From positions 1 to 46,850 of the forward strand of contig DASZNF010000037.1 in assembly GCA_035551355.1 (NCBI GenBank): a stretch of 46,850 bases of DNA, given 5' to 3'. Made by a program: the position numbers and the translations under genes. Under the pieces are notes generated by a model. The model had not been told where the DNA came from. It made no database searches and worked only from the letters and a program-made list of their open reading frames with translations. Source of the stretch: DATATV01 sp035551355. Its GTDB lineage: Bacteria; Actinomycetota; Actinomycetes; Mycobacteriales; Pseudonocardiaceae. Shown here piece by piece: positions 36,528-46,110 of this stretch (position 1 is its first letter; every line of letters starts with the position of its first letter).

Positions 36528-37144
36528 TGGGCCTGAATCGTGCCGAGCGTCGGGTCCTGACCGGAGTCCATGTTCAGCGTGACCGTGAAGGTGCCGAGCA
36601 CGGTGTCGGTGCCGTCGGACTGCTTCGGGTCGAGGGTGGTCGAATTACCGTTCTGGTCGACCGCGGCGGTGACCGCGCCCGCATTCGCGATTGCCGGAAT
36701 ATTGGCGGTTCCGGTCGCGACGAAGGTCAGATCCGAACCGTCGGCCGGAGTCGGCGTGCTCGGAATCGTCAGATTGACGGTTTCGTTGTGGACCTGGCCG
36801 GCCGAGTCGGTGAAGTCCATCACGATGGTCGCGGTGCCCTGCACCGTCGCCGCGTTCACGGTCTCCAGACCGCTGGTGGCCAGCGACGGAGCGTCCACCT
36901 TGACGGTGACCGGGAAGTCCGCGCTCTGCGTGCCGACGGTGACCGGGCTGGGCGCGGTGGCGATGGTCTCGGTCTGGATCGGGTCCAGATTGCCGATGAT
37001 CGGGAAATCGCCGTTGAAGTTGATTGTCTTGTCGATGGAAACGTCGGCGGACGCCACTCCGGCGCCGAGCAGGACGGCGGTCACGCCGGCCGCGCCGACC
37101 ACGAGTGCTCTTCGCGCTAATATCGATCCGCGTTGACCGAACAT
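36524..37144 (-). CDS. Secreted protein A of the Mce operon, DUF6801-like
   Basis: A 206-residue secreted protein with a Sec signal peptide (RRALVVGAAGVTAVLLGAG, cleaved near ASA at 31-33). The mature chain is Thr/Val/Asp-rich and beta-predicted, with no Cys. Its end (LNMDSGQDPTLGTIQ, 190-204) matches the end of the N-terminal domain of B (CSLDEGQAGTLGTVA), and SDLTFVATGTA resembles SLTVGATGTV there. It is therefore a stand-alone version of B's first domain. The ATG at 37144 has AGGAG upstream. It is the first gene of the eleven-gene operon, and a perfect 16-bp palindrome lies 40 bases before its start. Binding of lipid or wall polymer is possible but unproven. Confidence 0.78.
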   Translation of the reverse strand: MFGQRGSILARRALVVGAAGVTAVLLGAGVASADVSIDKTINFNGDFPIIGNLDPIQTETIATAPSPVTVGTQSADFPVTVKVDAPSLATSGLETVNAATVQGTATIVMDFTDSAGQVHNETVNLTIPSTPTPADGSDLTFVATGTANIPAIANAGAVTAAVDQNGNSTTLDPKQSDGTDTVLGTFTVTLNMDSGQDPTLGTIQAQ

Positions 37145-37184
37145 GTGCGGGACTCCTCTATCGTCTGAAGAAAACGCACCAGCG

Positions 37185-37200
37185 GCGGTTGGCCAACCGC
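37185..37200. promoter_or_regulatory. Perfect 16-bp palindrome upstream of the Mce operon
   Basis: GCGGTTGG-CCAACCGC is exactly self-complementary and lies about 40 bases before the start of the first operon gene. A TetR- or GntR-type operator is the likely reading; a lipid-responsive TetR regulator is typical for mce loci, but none is encoded next to it. The nearby GTTTC...GAAAC arms (about 37213-37232) may be a second site. Confidence 0.5.
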
Positions 37201-37270
37201 ATATCGGCAAGTTTCTTACCGTTTAACGAAACCTACTGGCGGGTACGTTACTGAGCCGTAGCGGAGCAGG

Positions 37271-37302
37271 CAACAAATCCGCCCCGCGGGGCGGATTTGT
37301 TG
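37271..37302. terminator. Perfect 32-bp palindrome, likely terminator between GH28 and the Mce operon
   Basis: Fifteen-base arms (CAACAAATCCGCCCC and its exact complement) flank a GC centre, forming a perfect hairpin. It lies 55 bases past the end of the GH28 gene and before the Mce promoter region. There is no T-tract, which is common for actinomycete terminators. Confidence 0.7.
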
Positions 37303-37356
37303 TCACCACATGATAATTTTCGGCCGTTGCGGTTGTGTTCCGGTGAGCGGTTTTAC

Positions 37357-38775
37357 TCAGGACGCGAGCCGGCCGCCGATGGTCACGTCGGTGAGTGAGA
37401 AATCGGTGACGTACCGGGCCGAGTTCGTGCCCGTCATACTGGTGACGGCGATGTCGGACAGGGTCACCGTGCCGACCGGATCGGTGGCGTAACCGGCGAT
37501 CGTCCAGGCGGGCGAACAGGATTGCACCGTCCAGTCGGCCAGATTGATGTCGGTGACGGTGGGCGGGAAGGCTCCGGTGTCGCCTTCGCCGTAGTTGTAG
37601 TCGATCAGCAGCACCGGTCCGCCGATGGTGCCCGCGGTGACCCGTTCGACAAAGGTGTGCTCGATGAATCCGCCGCGTACCGAATTGGTCTTCAAGCGGT
37701 GCCCGCTCTGCAGGATCGGGCTGTTCATGGCCAGATCGCGGGCATACACATTGCGCACGCCGCCGGTCATTTCACTGCCCACGGTCACCCCGCCATGCCC
37801 GTTGGCGAACTGGGAATTCTGGATCACCAGATTCTGGCAGGGCACGTTCACCCGGCGCCCGTCGGTATTGCGCCCGGACTTGATGGCGATGCAGTCGTCG
37901 CCGGTGTTGAAGGTGCACTGGTCGATCAGCACCCCGTGGCAGCTTTCCGGATCGCAGCCGTCGGTGTTGGGCCCGGACGAGTCCACGGTGACCCCGGAGA
38001 CCGTGACATTGGTGCACAGCACGGGGTTCAGGTGCCAGAACGGACTGTTCACCACGGTCACGCCCTCGATCAGCACCCGGTCGCACCGGTAGGGCTGCAC
38101 GAACGGCGGCCGGAAGTGGTACCCGGCGGAGAAGGCACGCTGGGCCACCGGAATCCCGGCGTTGGCCGAATCCTCCAGCGCGGTGAAGTCGGTGTCGCCT
38201 GCGGCCTTCCAGGCCCACCAGTTGGCCGTGGTGGCCTGCCCGTCCAGCGTGCCCTCGCCGGTGACCGCGATGTCGTGCTGGCCGTAGGCGTAGATCAGCG
38301 GCGAGTAGCCCATGAACTCGATGCCCTGCCACCGGGTGTACACCGGCGGCAGAAAGGCGGTGGGATCGGTGTTGAACGCGATCCGGCTGCCCTTCTCCAG
38401 GTGCAGATCGACGTTGCTGAGCAGCTGGATCGCGCCGGTGGCATAGGTGCCGGCCGGCACCACGACGTGGCCGCCGCCGAGCCGGTTGACCAACCCGATG
38501 GCCCGGCGGAAGGCGTCGGTGGAATCGGTGCTGCCGTCCGGGCGGGCGCCGAACGCGGTGACCGGAACGGACAGCGGGGCGAACCGGGGTCGGCGCAGCC
38601 CGGCCAGGATGCGGTCGGCCGCCCGGTCGGCGGGGGTGCGGGGCGAGGTGTGGGTGGGGGCCGGGGCGGCGTTGGCGACGCCGGGCAGCAGGGGCAGGGC
38701 CAGCGCGCCGCCGGCCAGCGCGGAGTAGCGGAGGAGGTCGCGGCGGGACAGGTGCGGGGGCAGCTCGTGGGACAT
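37357..38775 (-). CDS. Tat-exported GH28 polygalacturonase-type pectinase
   Basis: A 472-residue secreted right-handed beta-helix glycosidase. The N-terminus has the twin-arginine motif SRRDLL followed by a hydrophobic segment and a PGVANA cleavage site (about residue 36), so it is exported folded. GH28 catalytic blocks are NTDGCD (270-275), GDDC (292-295), GHG (326-328) and RLKTN (360-364), which supply the three catalytic aspartates, the histidine and the Arg/Lys of the family. The substrate could be homogalacturonan or rhamnogalacturonan; the exact type cannot be read. GGAAGG precedes the ATG. It is divergent from the serine hydrolase at 39010, with a dyad operator between. Confidence 0.94.
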   Translation of the reverse strand: MSHELPPHLSRRDLLRYSALAGGALALPLLPGVANAAPAPTHTSPRTPADRAADRILAGLRRPRFAPLSVPVTAFGARPDGSTDSTDAFRRAIGLVNRLGGGHVVVPAGTYATGAIQLLSNVDLHLEKGSRIAFNTDPTAFLPPVYTRWQGIEFMGYSPLIYAYGQHDIAVTGEGTLDGQATTANWWAWKAAGDTDFTALEDSANAGIPVAQRAFSAGYHFRPPFVQPYRCDRVLIEGVTVVNSPFWHLNPVLCTNVTVSGVTVDSSGPNTDGCDPESCHGVLIDQCTFNTGDDCIAIKSGRNTDGRRVNVPCQNLVIQNSQFANGHGGVTVGSEMTGGVRNVYARDLAMNSPILQSGHRLKTNSVRGGFIEHTFVERVTAGTIGGPVLLIDYNYGEGDTGAFPPTVTDINLADWTVQSCSPAWTIAGYATDPVGTVTLSDIAVTSMTGTNSARYVTDFSLTDVTIGGRLAS

Positions 38776-38832
38776 CGTTGTCGCCTTCCAGCAGGGGAAA
38801 CCGTGCCCTGGACGGAGAGTTCAGCCTTTGGT

Positions 38833-38864
38833 GCATCTGATCTCATATATGATATTCCAGATGC
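38833..38864. promoter_or_regulatory. Nested dyad operator between GH28 and serine hydrolase genes
   Basis: Outer arms GCATCTG (38833-38839) and CAGATGC (38858-38864) enclose the inner palindrome TCATATATGA (38843-38852), which extends with one mismatch pair to 16 bases. AT-rich nested dyads of this kind are typical of FCD-type GntR repressors. It lies about 60 bases upstream of the GH28 start and likely controls that gene. Confidence 0.5.
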
Positions 38865-39009
38865 TAGGACGGTCTCCCGGTCGCGTCAACACGGTCGCGG
38901 CGATGCACCGATGCCGAACGACCGTTCGGGACCTACGCGTGCGCGGATCCGGCGCGTCGTACGATCAACTTGGCCACTCAATGACCGCGTCGCGCCGAGG
39001 GAGATCCAC

Positions 39010-40245
<1,236 letters not shown>

Positions 40246-40343
40246 CGGCCACTTCGGGACGGAAATCTTGTTCGGCCGCCCCGGGCCGGGAGAACATCGC
40301 CGAGTCAGCAACGGTGCAGTCGTCTCGGTGAGGGGTGGTCTCC

Positions 40344-43300
40344 GTGGCCTGGTCCGGTCAATCGAGACGACGTACCCGCATGGTCGTGCTGGCCGCGCTG
40401 CTGGCCGCCGCGTCGGCCGAGCCCGCGGTGACCGCCGCGGCCGCACCGCCTGCCGGTTACGGCGACACCGCGCTCGCCCCCACTGGACTACAGGTCGACG
40501 GCGAGAGTTCTGACGCGCTGGTCGGCGAGGCCAATCCGGTTTTGGCCTGGACGGTCAATGATTCCGGCCGTGCGCAGGCGCAGACCGCCTACCAGATCCG
40601 GGTCGATCCGGCCCCGCCGAACACCGGCCGGAATGCCGTGCGCGGCTGGGATTCCGGGGTGGTGCGCTCGGCCGACTCGACCGATGTCGGCTACGCAGGC
40701 CCGGCGTTGGCCGCCGACCACACCTACCGGTGGTCGGTGCGCACCTGGAACCGGCAGGGCCAGGCCTCCCCGTGGTCGGTGCCGGCCGCGTTCGACGTCG
40801 GCCCGCTGGCCGCGGCCGACTGGTCGGCGTGGTGGTTACAGGCCGGCGACGGAGCGTTGGTGCGCGGCGATTTCCAGGTGACCAAGCCGGTGGCGAGGGC
40901 CCGGCTATACTTCGGCGCCCAGGGGCTGGTCGAACCGCACCTCAACGGCGCGCGGGTGGATCCGAGCGAGGTGCTGGACTCCTCGGTGACCGACTACAAC
41001 TCCCGGGTGCTGTACCGGGATCTCGATGTCAGCAAGCAACTTGTCATGGGGCGCAACGCGTTGGCGTTCATGGCCGGTAAGGGCCAGTACGCGGGCAGCC
41101 CGACTTTCGTGGCCCAGCTGGACATCACCTACACCGACGGCAGCACCGCACGGTTCGGCACCGACCCGGCCTGGCGCACCGCCGACGGCCCGGTCACCGG
41201 CGACGACTTCTACTACGGCGAGACCTACGACGCACGCAGGGCCGTTTCCGGTTGGGACGGTGCGGGTTTCGACGACGGCGCCTGGGCCGCGGCGCACGCG
41301 GTCGCGCCCGCGTCCCACCTCCGGAGCCTGGCCCAGGGCGAGCCGGTCACCGCGTTGGACACCACCAGCTGCTGCGGCTGGTCCCCGGCCGCGCTGACCG
41401 ACGGCATCGACGGGTCCACCGACGCCTCCCAGGGCTACCACTCGGCCATCGAGTCGACCCCGGACGCGACCAAGTGGGTGCAGGTCGATCTCGGGGCCGC
41501 GCAAGCGATCCGGGACATCCGGCTGTTCCCGGCCCGGCCCACCAACGACCCGGCCGGTGATCTGCTCGGCGCGGGCTTCCCGGTCCGGTATCTGGTGCAG
41601 GTCAGCGACGATCCGGGTTTCGCCACCGCGATCACCGTGGCCGACCGGACCGGCGCCGACCAGCCCAACCCGGGAACCGCACCGGTTTCCTTGCCCACCA
41701 ACGTGTCCGGCCGCTACGTCCGGGTGACCGCGACCAAGCTCTACTGCAACGGCACGGACTGCAACTTCCGGCTGGCCGAACTCGGCGTGTACGGCGCCAA
41801 CCCGGCCGCCGTCTACAGCGGGCTGACCGCCCTCGCTGCCGACCAGTCCCCGCCGACCCGGGTGGTGCAGACGCTCAAGCCGGTCAAGGAAACCCGGCCG
41901 GCGGCGGGGGAGCGGGTGTACGACTTCGGGCAGAACCACACCGGCCAGGTGACCATCTCGGCCGGCGCGCCCGCCGGCACTTCGGTTGCGGTCAAGAAGG
42001 GCGAACTCCTTGACGCCACTGGAGCGGTGTCGACCGCGAACATCAGTTTCTCGGCATCCGACCCGCCCCGGCAGACCGACCACTACACCTTCGCCGGTAC
42101 CGGAACCGAGACCTACACCCCGCACTTCAACTACGCCGGTTTCCGCTACGCCGAGCTGACCGGCCTGCCCGACGACGCCACGGTCACCGTGACCGCGCAG
42201 GTCGAGCACACCGATGTGCCGACCACCGGCCAGTTCAGCACGTCCAACCCGCTGCTCGACCAGATCCAGACGGCCGTGGCGCAGACCCAGCTCAACGACC
42301 TGGAATCCATCCCGATGGACTGTCCGACCAGGGAAAAGCACGGCTGGCTCGGCGACGCAGGCGACTCGGACGTCGAGGCGATGAGCAACTACGACATGCA
42401 GTCGCTGTACACCAAGTGGCTGGGCGACATCCGGACCAGCGCCAACGCCGACGGCAGCATCCCGTCGGTCGCCCCGGCCAACGGCGGCCAGAGTTCCTGG
42501 GCCACCGATCCGGCCTGGGGCACCGCGTATCCGCAGGTCATCTGGGACGCCTACACCCAGTACGGCAGCACCGCGCCGATTCTGGCCAACTACAGCCAGG
42601 TCAAGGCGTGGGTGGACTACCTGGGCACGATCGCCGACGCCGACCACGTCATCGTCAACTCGCCCACCTCGTGGGGCGACGACTGGCTGTCCACGGTCAG
42701 CACCCCGCACCAGTACTTCCAGACCGGCTTCTACTACCAGGACGCCACGCTGCTTGCGAAAATGGCTACCGTACTGGGAAAGACGGCCGACGCGAGGCAG
42801 TACTCGGCGCTGGCCGGGCAGGTCGAGGCGGGCTTCCTCAAGCGCTACTTCGATCCCAGCACCGGCGTGTTCGGCACCGGAACCCAGTTGTCCTACGCCA
42901 TGCCGCTGGTGCTGGGCCTCGTGCCCGCCGGGCACGTGCCGACCACGCTGGACCGGCTGGTCGCCGACATCACCGCGCACGACGACCACGTGACCACCGG
43001 CTTCGTCGGCACCACCTTCGTCTACCAGGCGCTGGGTGAGTTCGGCCGCAACGACATCGCGCTGGCCGTCGCCGAACGCAGCGACTACCCGAGTTTCGGC
43101 TACATGGTGACCCAGGGGCCGGGCACGATCTGGGAGAAGTGGGTGAATTCCTCGGCCCCGGACGGCACCTCGTCCAAGGATCACATCGGGCTGGGTGGGT
43201 CCATCGGCCAGTGGTTCTACCAGCAACTGGCCGGAATCCAGCCCACCGGCGCGGGCTACGGTCAGCTGACCCTGGCCCCCAGCGTGGTCGGCGATCTGAC

Positions 43301-44321
43301 GAATGTCTCGGCCCAGCAGCAAACCGCGCGAGGTACCGTGCGCAGTTCCTGGCAGCGCAACGGAAGCACGCTGACCTACCACACCAGCGTGCCGGTCGGC
43401 GCCACCGCGACCATCCGGCTGCCGTTGCTGGGCGGACAGAAATCGACGGTGGCCGAAAGCGGCCGAACCGTTTACCGCAACGGGAAACCCGGTCAGTCCG
43501 ACCCCGGCCTGACCGTCGGCCCGGCCGATGACACCGCGCTGACCCTGACCGCCGGTTCCGGCGACTACACCTTCACCGTCACCCCGCCCCGCACCTCGTT
43601 CACAGCGCTCACCCTGATCGGCGGCGATGCCGTGCCGATCACCGCCGGCACCACCGGCGATCTGCCGGTGGTGGTGCGGGGCCGCTCCACCGCGGCCGGC
43701 GCGTCGGCCACCGTGCGGACCACGGTGCCCGCGGGCTGGTCCGCGACGGCCTCGCCCGCCACGATTGCGTTGTCCCCAGCGGAATCCGCGTCCACCGCGA
43801 CCGTGCATCTCACCGTGCCCGCGTCCGCGAAGGGCGGGGTCTATCCGATCACCGTGACCGCGCGGGGCAGCGACGGCACCACGTCGACCACCACGCTGAA
43901 CGTACTGGTGTTCGGCCGGTGGGCGGCCGGCACGACGGCCACCGCCTCCAGCGAGCATCCGCCCAACCAGGTCAACGGCGCCACCCGCACCTACACCGCG
44001 GCCAACGCCATCGACGGCGACCTCGGCACCTTCTGGAACGACAACGACCAGAACGTCTACCCGGACACGCTGACCATCACCGCGCCCGCGGCGGTGTCGC
44101 TGTCCGGGGTCGGGTTCGCCTCGTTCGCCGACGGGGTGCCGACCGCATTCACCGCGCAGACCTGGGACGGCGGCCAGTGGACCACGCAGGCAACGGTGAC
44201 CGGGAATTCCCAGGTGTACCGGTGGATTCCTTTCACCGCAACGGTTTCCACCACGCAGGTGCGGTTGGTGGTGACCGCGACCCAGGACGGCTTCACCCGG
44301 GTCGCCGAACTGACTCCCTGA
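40344..44321 (+). CDS. Large secreted GH78 alpha-L-rhamnosidase with discoidin domains
   Basis: A 1325-residue modular enzyme that removes alpha-L-rhamnose from rhamnogalacturonan or plant glycosides. In order: signal peptide (RRRTRMVVLAALLAAASA); Ig-like N-terminal domains; the rhamnosidase N domain (LYFGAQGLVEPHLNG); an inserted discoidin domain (about 335-485, ALTDGIDGSTDASQG); the beta-sandwich domain (YDFGQNHTGQV); the (alpha/alpha)6 barrel with MDCPTREKHGWLGD (general-acid region, 658 on) and the base Glu931 in TIWEKW; a C-terminal beta domain; a NEW3-like domain (about 1090-1186); and a final discoidin domain (from 1194). Start candidates are GTG 40335, GTG 40344 (best spacing from GAGGGG) and ATG 40380. 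It ends against the convergent LysR gene with no gap. Confidence 0.93.
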   Translation: MAWSGQSRRRTRMVVLAALLAAASAEPAVTAAAAPPAGYGDTALAPTGLQVDGESSDALVGEANPVLAWTVNDSGRAQAQTAYQIRVDPAPPNTGRNAVRGWDSGVVRSADSTDVGYAGPALAADHTYRWSVRTWNRQGQASPWSVPAAFDVGPLAAADWSAWWLQAGDGALVRGDFQVTKPVARARLYFGAQGLVEPHLNGARVDPSEVLDSSVTDYNSRVLYRDLDVSKQLVMGRNALAFMAGKGQYAGSPTFVAQLDITYTDGSTARFGTDPAWRTADGPVTGDDFYYGETYDARRAVSGWDGAGFDDGAWAAAHAVAPASHLRSLAQGEPVTALDTTSCCGWSPAALTDGIDGSTDASQGYHSAIESTPDATKWVQVDLGAAQAIRDIRLFPARPTNDPAGDLLGAGFPVRYLVQVSDDPGFATAITVADRTGADQPNPGTAPVSLPTNVSGRYVRVTATKLYCNGTDCNFRLAELGVYGANPAAVYSGLTALAADQSPPTRVVQTLKPVKETRPAAGERVYDFGQNHTGQVTISAGAPAGTSVAVKKGELLDATGAVSTANISFSASDPPRQTDHYTFAGTGTETYTPHFNYAGFRYAELTGLPDDATVTVTAQVEHTDVPTTGQFSTSNPLLDQIQTAVAQTQLNDLESIPMDCPTREKHGWLGDAGDSDVEAMSNYDMQSLYTKWLGDIRTSANADGSIPSVAPANGGQSSWATDPAWGTAYPQVIWDAYTQYGSTAPILANYSQVKAWVDYLGTIADADHVIVNSPTSWGDDWLSTVSTPHQYFQTGFYYQDATLLAKMATVLGKTADARQYSALAGQVEAGFLKRYFDPSTGVFGTGTQLSYAMPLVLGLVPAGHVPTTLDRLVADITAHDDHVTTGFVGTTFVYQALGEFGRNDIALAVAERSDYPSFGYMVTQGPGTIWEKWVNSSAPDGTSSKDHIGLGGSIGQWFYQQLAGIQPTGAGYGQLTLAPSVVGDLTNVSAQQQTARGTVRSSWQRNGSTLTYHTSVPVGATATIRLPLLGGQKSTVAESGRTVYRNGKPGQSDPGLTVGPADDTALTLTAGSGDYTFTVTPPRTSFTALTLIGGDAVPITAGTTGDLPVVVRGRSTAAGASATVRTTVPAGWSATASPATIALSPAESASTATVHLTVPASAKGGVYPITVTARGSDGTTSTTTLNVLVFGRWAAGTTATASSEHPPNQVNGATRTYTAANAIDGDLGTFWNDNDQNVYPDTLTITAPAAVSLSGVGFASFADGVPTAFTAQTWDGGQWTTQATVTGNSQVYRWIPFTATVSTTQVRLVVTATQDGFTRVAELTP

Positions 44322-45239
44322 TCACGGCGCGGTCGCGGTGAGGTGGGCGCGGGCGGCCCGGACGAACCCGGCGACCAGCGGGTTCGGGTCGCCGACCCGG
44401 GTGGCGACGATGACCTTGCTGGCCGGGACGCCCTCGACCGGCACGGTGGCCAGGTCGGCGCGCAGGGAGCTGCGCCGGTCGCCGACCGGCAGGATCGCGA
44501 TCGCCTGTCCACCGGCCACCTGTTCGAGCCGGTCCTCGAAGCTCTCGTTGACCGGTCCGGCCGAGATCGGGCCCGGATCGCTGTCCGGGTAGCCGTCCGC
44601 CGGGTACATCACCCGGAGTCCGCCGTGCGGGCAGACCAGCGACTGCTCACCCGCGAAGTCCTGTGGTGACACCGACGTGCGCCCGGCCAGGGGGTGATCG
44701 GCCGGCACCACCAGCATGCGGGGTTCCTCGTAGAGCACGGTCATCCGCACGTCATCGGCCGGGGCGCCCAGCGGGTCCCGGGCGACCAGGACGTCCACCT
44801 GGCCCTGGGCGAAGACCCGCTGGTCGTAGCACTCCAGGTGCCGGGTGCCGATCTCGGCCTGCGGGTGGCGGCGGCGCAGGTCGCGCACGGCCGGGGTGAT
44901 GACCAGGTCCTCGACGTAGCCGATGTTGACCTTGCCGGCCGGCGCGTAGGCGCGGGCGGTGAGCGCGGCCTGGCGGGCGGCGTCCAGCAGCGCCTGGGCC
45001 TGCGGCAGGAACGCCTTGCCGGCCTCGGTGAGCAGGCTGCCCTGCGGTGTGCGGTCCAGCAGGCGGACGCCGAGCCGGTGTTCAAGGCGCTGGATCTGGC
45101 GGCTCAGCGCGGGCTGGGCCAGGTGCAGCTCGGCGGCGGCCCGGCCGAAGTTCAGGTGTTCGGCCACGACCGTGAAGTACCGCACCAGCCGCAGCTCCAG
45201 GTCGGTCCCGAGATCGTTCACCCGGCCGATTCTACCCAT
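44322..45239 (-). CDS. LysR-family regulator
   Basis: A LysR protein of 305 residues from ATG 45239, or 299 from GTG 45221. The winged helix is at LRLVRYFTVVAEHLNFGRAAAELHLAQPAL onward (shown as landmark LAQPALSRQIQRLEHRLG), with a typical ligand-binding domain after it (LVVPADHPLAGR; ILPVGDRRS). A 17-base dyad overlaps the ATG, which may favour the GTG as the real start. It is divergent from the SDR gene at 45340 and probably regulates it. Its end directly abuts the rhamnosidase stop, leaving no space for a terminator between these convergent genes. Confidence 0.9.
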   Translation of the reverse strand: MGRIGRVNDLGTDLELRLVRYFTVVAEHLNFGRAAAELHLAQPALSRQIQRLEHRLGVRLLDRTPQGSLLTEAGKAFLPQAQALLDAARQAALTARAYAPAGKVNIGYVEDLVITPAVRDLRRRHPQAEIGTRHLECYDQRVFAQGQVDVLVARDPLGAPADDVRMTVLYEEPRMLVVPADHPLAGRTSVSPQDFAGEQSLVCPHGGLRVMYPADGYPDSDPGPISAGPVNESFEDRLEQVAGGQAIAILPVGDRRSSLRADLATVPVEGVPASKVIVATRVGDPNPLVAGFVRAARAHLTATAP

Positions 45240-45253
45240 GCCGTTTTGGCATG
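45237..45253. promoter_or_regulatory. LysR-type T-N11-A dyad
   Basis: CATGCC-GTTTT-GGCATG has perfect six-base arms and contains T-N11-A, the LysR consensus. It overlaps the ATG of the LysR gene and lies about 95 bases before the divergent SDR start, a suitable activation site. Confidence 0.55.
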
Positions 45254-45339
45254 ACGGGTTGCTGACCAGGTCTTGGACACCCGTTCGGGTTTGCCAAAGA
45301 CTCGAAGGCACAGGTTGCGACGAGAGATGGCGAAACGGA

Positions 45340-46107
45340 ATGACGACAATCGAGAACGGGCCGGGAACGCGCGAATTCGCGGGGAAGCGGGCCCTGGTCA
45401 CGGGTGGCTCGCGCGGCATCGGCGCGGCCGTGGTGCGCCAGTTGCTGGACGCGGGCGCCGAGGTGGTCACCACCGCCCGGTCGGCGACGAGCACGGCGCC
45501 GGAGGGCGCCACCCTGGTGACCGCCGACGTGCGGACCCGGGCCGGTGTCCAGGTGATCGCCGCGGCCGCGCAGGATGTGCTCGGCGGGGTGGACGTCCTT
45601 GTCCACAACGTGGGCGGGGCACAACCGCACAAGGGGCCGCTGGCCATCCCGGACGAGGAGTGGCAGGACGCGCTGGACCTGAACTTCCTGTCCTCGGTGC
45701 GGCTGGATTCGTTGCTGGCCCCGGGCATGCGGGACCGGGGCTCAGGGGCGATCGTGCACGTCTCCTCGGCCGCGGTGCCCACCTCGGCCCCGCCGTTCCT
45801 GCACTACACGACGGCCAAGGTGGCGCTGGAGAACTACAGCCGGGGACTGGCGTTGGAGCTGGCCCCGTCCGGCGTCCGGGTCAACTCGGTGAGCCCCGGC
45901 CGGACCGCCACCCCCGGCGGCGAGGCGACGCGGAAGCAGTGGGCGGCACTGGACATGGGGCCGGGCGCGGACAACGACACCCCGCTGGGACGTGACGGCC
46001 GGCCCGAGGACATCGCCAACGCGGTGCTGTTCCTCGCCTCCGGCCGCGCGAGTTGGCTGACCGCAAGCAATCTTTTCGTCGACGGCGGCGAATTCCCCAG
46101 GGGGTAG
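45340..46107 (+). CDS. SDR-family oxidoreductase
   Basis: A 255-residue short-chain dehydrogenase/reductase with cofactor motif TGGSRGIG, the NVGG sequence (NNAG position), a catalytic Ser in HVSSAA, the YxxxK pair in HYTTAKVAL, and the C-terminal GRPEDIANAVLFLAS...DGGEF end. The usual NNAG is NVGG, common in this subgroup. It reduces or oxidises an unknown alcohol/ketone. The ATG at 45340 follows a weak GAAACGGA. It is the probable target of the divergent LysR and is followed after three bases by an SDR remnant. Confidence 0.92.
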   Translation: MTTIENGPGTREFAGKRALVTGGSRGIGAAVVRQLLDAGAEVVTTARSATSTAPEGATLVTADVRTRAGVQVIAAAAQDVLGGVDVLVHNVGGAQPHKGPLAIPDEEWQDALDLNFLSSVRLDSLLAPGMRDRGSGAIVHVSSAAVPTSAPPFLHYTTAKVALENYSRGLALELAPSGVRVNSVSPGRTATPGGEATRKQWAALDMGPGADNDTPLGRDGRPEDIANAVLFLASGRASWLTASNLFVDGGEFPRG

Positions 46108-46110
46108 GGC

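Noticed and set aside
40335..40343. GTG at 40335 as the rhamnosidase start
   Set aside because: Its Shine-Dalgarno-like GAGGGG would overlap the start codon; GTG 40344 has proper spacing. The difference is three residues.
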